NCBI GenBank assembly: GCA_964534995.1
Contig: CAZHSC010000081.1
Span: 1-14,634, forward strand
DNA from: JAJTFW01 sp964534995
Lineage (GTDB): Bacteria > Bacteroidota > Bacteroidia > AKYH767-A > OLB10
Direction of reading: 5' to 3'
Length of the DNA: 14,634 nt
Part shown: one piece after another, positions 9,180 to 14,634 of the stretch
How positions within the stretch are numbered: position 1 is the stretch's first letter
Layout: every line of letters begins with the position of its first letter
Program-made: the position numbers and the translations under genes
The notes under the pieces: generated by a model
What the model saw: only the letters and a program-made list of their open reading frames with translations
Database searches by the model: none
What the model was told of the DNA's origin: nothing

Positions 9180-10559
9180 TTAAAGTAAGGTGCCGCTGAG
9201 CAATAATGCCGCGATGCTGAAATAAATGATTAATCCTGTAACATCCACCAGCGTAGCGATAAAAGGAGCGGAAGAAGTAGCAGGGTCGGCGCCAAGATGC
9301 TTTAAAAGCAAGGGCATCATTGACCCCATTATGGTTCCCCATAATACCACAAACATAACGGATGAACCAATCGTTAATCCTATATTTAACCAATGCTCAC
9401 CATACAGATCAGTGAATACATTCCATATCCCAACCCTTGCGAAACCCAGTACACCCAGAATCAATCCCAGTAATACTCCGGTCCTGATTTCCTTCCTCAT
9501 AATTCTCCACCAGTCGCCCACTGTAATTTCACCCAGTGCCAGCGCCCTGATGATGAGTGTGGAGGCCTGTGAGCCGCTGTTACCTCCACTACTTACAATG
9601 AGGGGAATGAAGAGGGCCAGTACCACGGCTTTGGCAATTTCATGTTCAAAAAATCCCATCGCAGAAGCGGTGAACAACTCCCCGATAAAAAGTACTACCA
9701 GCCAGGGTGCCCTCTTACGGATCATATCTCCAAGGCCTACATCCATATATGGATCTTCCAGTGCTTCCACGGCACCTATTTTCTGAATGTCTTCCGTATC
9801 TTCCTTTTTTGCAAGGTCAAGGATGTCATCCACCGTGATGATACCCAGCAATAAGCCTCCCGCATCCGTAACCGGTAAAGCAACCCGGTTGGAATTTGAA
9901 AATGCTTTCACTGCCACTTCCTCATCATCCGTTACCAGCAGTGAAATGTACTTTCCATCCAGCAGTTCTTTTACGGGAACCGCATCTTCCGCCAGTAATA
10001 TATCACCCACTTTGATGTCGTCAATAAGGTATCCCATGTCATCCACGATGTACAACACATCCATGGTCTCACTTTTTTCTCCCACCCTACGGATATAATC
10101 CAATATTTCACGCACTGTCCAGTCCTGGTTTACCGTAATATAATCAGGCGTCATCAAACGTCCTATGGAATCTTCAGGATAGCCCAGGAGCGAAAGCGCC
10201 ACCCTTCTTTCTTTCTGCGTAAGCAACTTAATAAGTTTGTTCAGTTGCTCCGAATCCAGCTGTTCGAGTAAAGCAGTCCTGTTATCCGCCGACATATCAT
10301 TCAATATCAGCTGCACCTGTCTGTTTCTTAATACATCCAGCAATAACACCTGCGTGTTCAGGTCAAGAAGTTCGAAAGTCTGGTAGGCCTGGTCCCTGTC
10401 AATGACACTGAATATGAGTGCTTGCTCGTGGGCATTGAGATCCTGACACAGCAAGGCCAATTCCTCAGGTAACCAGGATTCCAGTCTGGATTCCAGCTGG
10501 TCTATGTCCCTTTGTTGCAAGAGCGCTTCTATATTTTGCTTTTCAACTTCGATGGCCAT
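9180..10559 (-). CDS. mgtE: MgtE-type magnesium channel/transporter
   Basis: This encodes 459 residues with full MgtE architecture. A soluble helical N domain (1 to ~130) contains repeated short helices such as LLEQLDSEQLNKLIKLL. Two CBS domains follow: about 137-195 (MTPDYITVNQDWTVREIL) and about 200-255 (LPVTDAGGLLLGIITVDDIL). A connecting helix leads to a five-helix membrane domain (about 283-459). Diagnostic membrane motifs are PLIVSSGGNSGSQAS (319-333) and the pore signature ending FIATLVDVTG, where D439 is in the place of the conserved Mg2+-selectivity aspartate. In characterised MgtE, Mg2+ bound between the N and CBS domains closes the pore, so activity is gated by cytosolic Mg2+. No M-box-like leader is evident; the leader is only about 30 nt. 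It is probably the first gene of a two-gene transcript with the dehydrogenase. Confidence 0.96.
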   Translation of the reverse strand: MAIEVEKQNIEALLQQRDIDQLESRLESWLPEELALLCQDLNAHEQALIFSVIDRDQAYQTFELLDLNTQVLLLDVLRNRQVQLILNDMSADNRTALLEQLDSEQLNKLIKLLTQKERRVALSLLGYPEDSIGRLMTPDYITVNQDWTVREILDYIRRVGEKSETMDVLYIVDDMGYLIDDIKVGDILLAEDAVPVKELLDGKYISLLVTDDEEVAVKAFSNSNRVALPVTDAGGLLLGIITVDDILDLAKKEDTEDIQKIGAVEALEDPYMDVGLGDMIRKRAPWLVVLFIGELFTASAMGFFEHEIAKAVVLALFIPLIVSSGGNSGSQASTLIIRALALGEITVGDWWRIMRKEIRTGVLLGLILGVLGFARVGIWNVFTDLYGEHWLNIGLTIGSSVMFVVLWGTIMGSMMPLLLKHLGADPATSSAPFIATLVDVTGLIIYFSIAALLLSGTLL

Positions 10560-10595
10560 GAAATGTAACTATGTCTTTCGTGATGGATGTCTTGC

Positions 10596-10603
10596 CAAAG
10601 TTA
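10596..10603 (-). promoter_or_regulatory. Promoter -7 element upstream of mgtE
   Basis: The minus strand reads TAACTTTG, an exact TAnnTTTG match. Transcription would start near 10590, about 30 nt before the mgtE ATG. No good -33 TTTG lies at the usual spacing. Confidence 0.6.
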
Positions 10604-10972
10604 GTGTATACACACAGTAAGTAATGGTTTCAGAAAAAATACGGCCGGGAGTGCAGATGAGTTTTGAACTTTTCAGGATCCTTTTCGCTGTCAATAAACC
10701 TGCTTCATCCACTACCTTTACCTTACCGTTAGGCCAATGGTTTTTTATCCTGCATTATATCCGGGTCGATTTAAGTAGTCAGTCTGTAATTTACCTCCGT
10801 AATTTTACCGGCAATGGCCGAAACAAAAGTAAAGAACGGGCCTGTGTGAAACAAGGTAAGCAGGGTGCGCAGGGGCTTGCTGAAATGATAGTTGTTTTTG
10901 CCGCAAAAGCAAAACACAGTCTATGGGAGTTATGAATAACCTGACCACACGTGATTTTCCTGGTGCAGAGGT
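10604..10972. other. Stretch without a convincing protein gene
   Basis: Between the mgtE promoter and the terminator of the small lipoprotein gene, neither strand shows a reading frame with recognisable motifs. The only gene-like start is TAATTTTA (10800-10807, one mismatch to TAnnTTTG) followed 6 nt later by ATG at 10814. That frame gives only MAETKVKNGPV before a TGA. A 103-codon plus-strand frame (10624-10935) has no domain, no promoter and an unlikely composition, so it is not called. The stretch may be a decayed small gene or hold an unstructured RNA. Confidence 0.5.
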
Positions 10973-11004
10973 AAAAAAAATCCGGTCCTCCAGGAACCGG
11001 ATTT
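10973..11004 (-). terminator. Rho-independent terminator of the small lipoprotein gene
   Basis: On the minus strand AAATCCGGT (11004-10996) pairs perfectly with ACCGGATTT (10986-10978). Two more G-C pairs follow past a bulge, and the RNA ends in eight U (10980-10973). It begins 21 nt after the lipoprotein stop codon. This supports the existence of that very short gene. Confidence 0.92.
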
Positions 11005-11025
11005 CCATCTCTTTATAAGCAGAAT

Positions 11026-11151
11026 TTATGAAGGAGCGTTATGCTTCTGAGTCTGATGATGACCATAAGCCGGACATCTTTCCCGGGGTTTACAGGAAAC
11101 TGCCGCTAAAATTATTACTCCAAGCAGAAATATAACTGATATCTGGCGCAT
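11026..11151 (-). CDS. Very small predicted lipoprotein (41 aa)
   Basis: This encodes 41 residues: a positive start (MRQ), a hydrophobic core (ISVIFLLGVIILAAV) and a lipobox-like AVSC with C20 as the expected lipidated cysteine. The mature peptide is only 22 residues (CKPRERCPAYGHHQTQK, then a short tail). It is rich in possible metal or thiol groups: C26, H31, H32 and H37. No known family is assigned. The case for a real gene is structural: an exact TAnnTTTG element about 20 nt upstream, an ATG with a short leader, and a strong terminator 21 nt downstream, all on the minus strand. It would be an inner- or outer-membrane lipoprotein; there is no obvious surface-export signal (acidic residues) after the cysteine. 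Its function is unknown. Its start faces that of ung, about 208 bp away. Confidence 0.75.
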   Translation of the reverse strand: MRQISVIFLLGVIILAAVSCKPRERCPAYGHHQTQKHNAPS

Positions 11152-11171
11152 GTCTACAATTGAATTGAATG

Positions 11172-11179
11172 CAAATTTA
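11172..11179 (-). promoter_or_regulatory. Promoter -7 element of the small lipoprotein gene
   Basis: The minus strand reads TAAATTTG, an exact TAnnTTTG match, ending 20 nt before the ATG at 11151. The predicted leader is about 15 nt. The -33 element is not obvious. Confidence 0.65.
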
Positions 11180-11359
11180 TCGACGCAAAATAAAGGATTT
11201 TTTAAGCCAATTTGGGTAAATGTTTATAAATCCTGCAATTATTAACAACAGTAACGGTGGATAAAGTGAAAAAGTATGAATTCAGGGATTTATAGAAAAT
11301 TTTTGCTTTTTACCATGTTTTTTATTCGAAATTCGCTTAATGAAAGTAATTTCGGGTCA

Positions 11360-12067
11360 ATGAACAGCAATTTGGCAGGTAGTAAGGAGTATGCAGGGGA
11401 TACCATAAAGCTGGATTTTTCCTGGAAGGAAGCTTTAAAAGATGAATTTGAGAAAGAATATTTCGTTTCATTACGTAAATTTTTAAAAGATGAAAAGAAG
11501 GGGGGGCATATCATTTATCCTCCCGGACCAAGGATTTTCGCTGCTTTCAATGAAACGCCATTTCATAAAGTTAAGGCGGTACTTCTCGGGCAAGATCCTT
11601 ATCATGGTGAAGGTCAGGCAAATGGGCTTTGTTTTTCGGTAGCGGATGGGATACGCAAACCTCCTTCGCTGCAAAATATTTTCAAAGAACTGCAGGCAGA
11701 CCTGGGCTATTCAATTCCGGAAAACGGTAACCTGGATAAATGGGCCGCTCAGGGGGTGTTGCTTCTCAATGCGACTTTAACGGTGCGGGCCAATATTCCC
11801 GGTTCACACCAGGGGCATGGTTGGGAGCAATTTACGGATGCCGCTATCAGAAGCCTTTCTAAACAACGAAACGGACTAGTATTTCTCCTGTGGGGACGAT
11901 TTGCGCAGGCAAAAGCCCAACTCATCGATACCTCCAGGCACTTTGTTCTTGAGGCAGCTCACCCTTCTCCGCTGGCGCGGACCGGTTTTAGCGGTTGCCG
12001 GCATTTTTCAAAAACCAATGAGATACTCCGATCTTTGGGTAAAGAAGAAATTGACTGGAGTTTATAA
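11360..12067 (+). CDS. ung: Uracil-DNA glycosylase, family 1 (UNG)
   Basis: This enzyme removes uracil from DNA to begin base-excision repair. The water-activating motif GQDPYH contains D79 in this numbering; NATLTV and the leucine-loop motif HPSPLAR (H201) also fit family 1. The 122-residue spacing from D79 to H201 is close to that of E. coli Ung. The chosen start gives 235 residues, near family size. The frame could begin at ATG 11276, adding 28 residues. That extension is AT-rich, hydrophobic (FLLFTMFFIR) and not expected in Ung, so the inner ATG is preferred. TAATTTCG (11347-11354, one mismatch to the -7 consensus) lies 5 nt before it. The Omp85 gene follows 47 nt downstream on the same strand and may share the transcript. 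Confidence 0.93.
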   Translation: MNSNLAGSKEYAGDTIKLDFSWKEALKDEFEKEYFVSLRKFLKDEKKGGHIIYPPGPRIFAAFNETPFHKVKAVLLGQDPYHGEGQANGLCFSVADGIRKPPSLQNIFKELQADLGYSIPENGNLDKWAAQGVLLLNATLTVRANIPGSHQGHGWEQFTDAAIRSLSKQRNGLVFLLWGRFAQAKAQLIDTSRHFVLEAAHPSPLARTGFSGCRHFSKTNEILRSLGKEEIDWSL

Positions 12068-12114
12068 CAGGCACGGAGCCCGCCTCATCATACAGGCAGT
12101 ACAAAACAAATAAA

Positions 12115-13902
12115 ATGAAGTATTATTATGGATGTTTTAGTTTATTCCGTCCGGGGAAAGCGTTCCTTTTACTGATAATTTTCCTTTTATTCTTTAACCA
12201 GGTAAGAGCCCAGACGATTATGTCATTTGAAGGTTACGATAAAAGCAATCATAAGTACCTGGAGGCGGCTTTCAATGCTTATAGAAAAGCTAAAGTACCG
12301 TCTGCAGATTCGCTGATGGTAAAACGGGAACTGAGAAAGGCTTTGGAGTACCTGTATGCCAACGGTTTTCTGGAGGCTCGCCTCGACAGTATTTCAGGTA
12401 TTGTTGAGGGGAGCAGGGCATGGTGGTTCACGGGAAAACAATACACATGGGCCGCCCTTCGTTTTGATGAGAAAGATGAATTTATTTTCTCAGCCGCAGG
12501 GGTGAGAGACAGGGTTATCAGGAACAAACCCTTTTCACCCGGCTCTTATGCGAATTTAACGCGTAAAGTACTGAATTGGTGTACTGATAACGGATACCCG
12601 TTTGCGATAGTAAAGCTGGACAGCGTCAGAACGGAAGAAGGCATTTTACAGGCGGCATTTTTAATTGACCGTGGCGGCGTGTTTACCCTAGATACCGCTT
12701 TGATTAAAGGGAATGCAAAAATATCACAGGCCTATTTGTACAATTATCTCGGCATTAAACCTGGTGCGCTTTTTAATGATAACCTGCTGAGAAAAGTTCC
12801 CGTCAGGATAAAGGAAATTCCGTTTGTTGCGGAGGGAAGGCCTTTTGAAATTGAATTCAGCAAAGAGCGTGCGCGCCCTGTCTTGTTTCTTCAGTCAAAG
12901 AAAGCCAGCCAGTTCAACGGAGTAGTCGGGGTGCAGCCCGATAACGCAAATCCCGGAAAGGTATTTGTTACCGGCGATGTCAGGCTCAGGCTGCTGAATG
13001 CTTTCGGCAAGGCGGAATTGTTAGATATCAACTGGAGCAATCCCCTGCCGCGTTCGCAGGACCTGAAAGTAAAGTTCAGCTATCCCTTTATTTTTTCATT
13101 ACCCCTCGGTGTGGAGGGAGATCTCATGTTGTTTAAAAAGGATTCTACCTTTCTTGAGTTGAACCGTCAGGTGGCTTTCCGCTATTTTTTTTCAGGCAAT
13201 AATTCATTTCGCGTAATCCTGGGAAGGAAAACAAGCAGCCTGATTTCAACCAAAGGTTATGAAAACATCTCCACGCTGCCTCCTTTTGCAGATGTTGGAT
13301 CAAATACCTACGGATTGGGTTTACAATACCAGCAACTGGACTACCGCCTCAATCCACGCAAAGGATTTTCTTTAGACGTGAATGCCGCAGCGGGAATAAG
13401 GGAAATCGATAAGAATGCCAGAATTAATGAAGAAGCTTATGACAGCCTTGATCTGAAAACCACCCAGTATAAATCAGAAGGACAGTTGGAGGTTTATTTT
13501 CCACTTTTCAACAGGGCCGTCGTGAATTTTGGCCTGGCAGGAGGCTGGTTGTATACTGAGCGCATATTTAGTAATGAACTGTATCGCTTTGGCGGATTGC
13601 GCTCCTTGCGTGGTTTCGATGAAGCATCGCTGCTTGCTTCCGCCTTCGTTATCGGTAAACTTGAATACCGGTTTATTTTAGAACAGAATTCTTACCTCCT
13701 TCTCTTTTACAACCGTGCCTGGTATGAAGACCAGAGCCGCGAAAAATTGCTGACCGACACGCCATTTGGCTTTGGAGCCGGGATTACATTCGACACAAAG
13801 CTGGGTATATTTTCCTTCACCTACGCCCTCGGCTCACAGCAAGGTAATCCTATTGAATTTCGGGCGGCGAAAGTGCATTTCGGTTTGGTGAATTATTTTT
13901 AA
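12115..13902 (+). CDS. Omp85 superfamily outer-membrane protein (BamA/TamA-like)
   Basis: This encodes 595 residues. A signal peptide (hydrophobic 16-30, probable cleavage VRA/Q after A32) is followed by a periplasmic region with POTRA-like pieces. About 66-92 reads LRKALEYLYANGFLEARLDS, about 140-190 includes VLNWCTDNGYPFAIVKLDS, and about 193-235 reads IKGNAKISQAYLYNYLGIKPG. The rest is a 16-strand-type beta barrel. The Omp85 loop-6 signature appears as SLRGFDEASL with R499-G500-F501. The chain ends in alternating residues with a terminal F (VHFGLVNYF), a typical beta-signal. It is shorter than BamA (usually five POTRAs) and resembles TamA or ShlB-size members, so a role in inserting or exporting particular outer-membrane proteins, or lipids, is inferred. 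An A-rich leader (ACAAAACAAATAAA) precedes the ATG. The substrate is unknown. Confidence 0.9.
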   Translation: MKYYYGCFSLFRPGKAFLLLIIFLLFFNQVRAQTIMSFEGYDKSNHKYLEAAFNAYRKAKVPSADSLMVKRELRKALEYLYANGFLEARLDSISGIVEGSRAWWFTGKQYTWAALRFDEKDEFIFSAAGVRDRVIRNKPFSPGSYANLTRKVLNWCTDNGYPFAIVKLDSVRTEEGILQAAFLIDRGGVFTLDTALIKGNAKISQAYLYNYLGIKPGALFNDNLLRKVPVRIKEIPFVAEGRPFEIEFSKERARPVLFLQSKKASQFNGVVGVQPDNANPGKVFVTGDVRLRLLNAFGKAELLDINWSNPLPRSQDLKVKFSYPFIFSLPLGVEGDLMLFKKDSTFLELNRQVAFRYFFSGNNSFRVILGRKTSSLISTKGYENISTLPPFADVGSNTYGLGLQYQQLDYRLNPRKGFSLDVNAAAGIREIDKNARINEEAYDSLDLKTTQYKSEGQLEVYFPLFNRAVVNFGLAGGWLYTERIFSNELYRFGGLRSLRGFDEASLLASAFVIGKLEYRFILEQNSYLLLFYNRAWYEDQSREKLLTDTPFGFGAGITFDTKLGIFSFTYALGSQQGNPIEFRAAKVHFGLVNYF

Positions 13903-13921
13903 TTAAATTAATATTTAATTA
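13900..13921. repeat. AT-only inverted repeat overlapping the Omp85 stop codon
   Basis: TAATTAAAT and ATTTAATTA form a perfect 9-bp inverted repeat around a TAAT centre, starting at the T of the Omp85 TAA stop. It has no G-C pairs and no T run after it, so it is not a standard terminator. It may be a weak 3' structure or a protein-binding site. Confidence 0.5.
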
Positions 13922-14048
13922 CGGTGTTTCGTATAATTCTTTTTCGTCGGAAATAGGATTAGTGCTAGTTGCTAAAACCAAATAAATTTTGAGATCCGAC
14001 AATTTGGTGATTATCCGCTGATTTTATAATAATTTACCCGAAACTGCT

Positions 14049-14079
14049 ATTGATTTTTAAATAAATACCATTACTTTTG
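14049..14079 (+). promoter_or_regulatory. Promoter of the repeat-switched exported protein gene
   Basis: TACTTTTG (14072-14079) matches TAnnTTTG exactly. ATTG (14049-14052) stands 19 bp upstream in the -33 position, the best-formed promoter in the window. Transcription would start near 14086, giving a leader of about 16 nt before the ATG at 14102. This placement supports 14102 as the true start rather than the later ATG at 14257. Confidence 0.75.
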
Positions 14080-14101
14080 ATTCAACCTACATCCTTTTAC
14101 C

Positions 14102-14586
<485 letters not shown>

Positions 14587-14634
14587 ATCGTCAGCATAAA
14601 GTTTACCAAACATGATGTAAATTTAAGGTGGTAT

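Noticed and set aside
9226..9786. Plus-strand open frame of 186 codons opposite mgtE
   Set aside because: It is a shadow of the conserved MgtE membrane domain; its composition (Ser/Thr/Pro-rich) is a complement artefact.
10560..10640. Possible Mg2+ riboswitch (M-box) before mgtE
   Set aside because: The predicted leader is only about 30 nt, too short for an M-box, and no such fold is visible.
10624..10935. Plus-strand open frame of 103 codons in the mgtE-lipoprotein interval
   Set aside because: It has no domain, no promoter at a suitable distance and an irregular composition. It may contain a relic, but it is not a supported gene.
13946..14000. GTCGGA/TCCGAC inverted pair after the Omp85 gene
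   Set aside because: Six bases separated by more than 40 nt, with no T run; easily due to chance.

Overview
The window looks like a contig piece from a Bacteroidota chromosome, probably of the Chitinophagales/Sphingobacteriia type. Three things point there. Two long secreted proteins end in type IX secretion (T9SS) type A C-terminal sorting domains. Five gene starts are preceded by exact matches to the Bacteroidota housekeeping -7 element TAnnTTTG. The gene starts have A-rich leaders rather than clear Shine-Dalgarno sequences. I see no rRNA, tRNA, CRISPR array or insertion sequence.

Layout. Positions 2-3122 (+) hold the 3' part of a large T9SS surface protein, interrupted by a 10-N assembly gap and closed by a rho-independent terminator. 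Positions 3229-5481 (+) encode a secreted reprolysin-type zinc metalloprotease with a T9SS tail, also followed by a terminator. Positions 5705-8149 (+) encode a membrane-anchored penicillin-acylase-family (S45) hydrolase, read from a promoter that leaves almost no leader. It is convergent with a minus-strand pair: MgtE magnesium channel (10559-9180), then a D-2-hydroxyacid/phosphoglycerate dehydrogenase (9147-8194). A 466-bp stretch follows with no convincing protein gene apart from regulatory sites. Next comes a tiny minus-strand lipoprotein of 41 residues (11151-11026) with its own promoter and terminator. On the plus strand follow uracil-DNA glycosylase (11360-12067) and an Omp85/BamA-TamA-type outer-membrane protein (12115-13902).

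The most striking element is at the right end. A well-formed promoter (14049-14079) drives an ATG at 14102, and 24 codons later the coding sequence runs into a perfect 21-unit TC dinucleotide tract (14173-14214). Immediately after the tract, in a different frame, lie the hydrophobic core of a signal peptide and the start of a secreted beta-rich protein. With 21 units the ATG frame ends after 47 codons. Loss of one unit or gain of two joins ATG, signal peptide and mature protein. This is the architecture of a phase-variable contingency locus with the switch inside the signal-peptide coding region, and the sequenced state is OFF.

The genes do not form one pathway. The common theme is the cell envelope: two T9SS cargo proteins, an envelope-anchored acylase, an Omp85 protein, a small lipoprotein and a switchable exported protein, interspersed with housekeeping genes (ung, mgtE, dehydrogenase).
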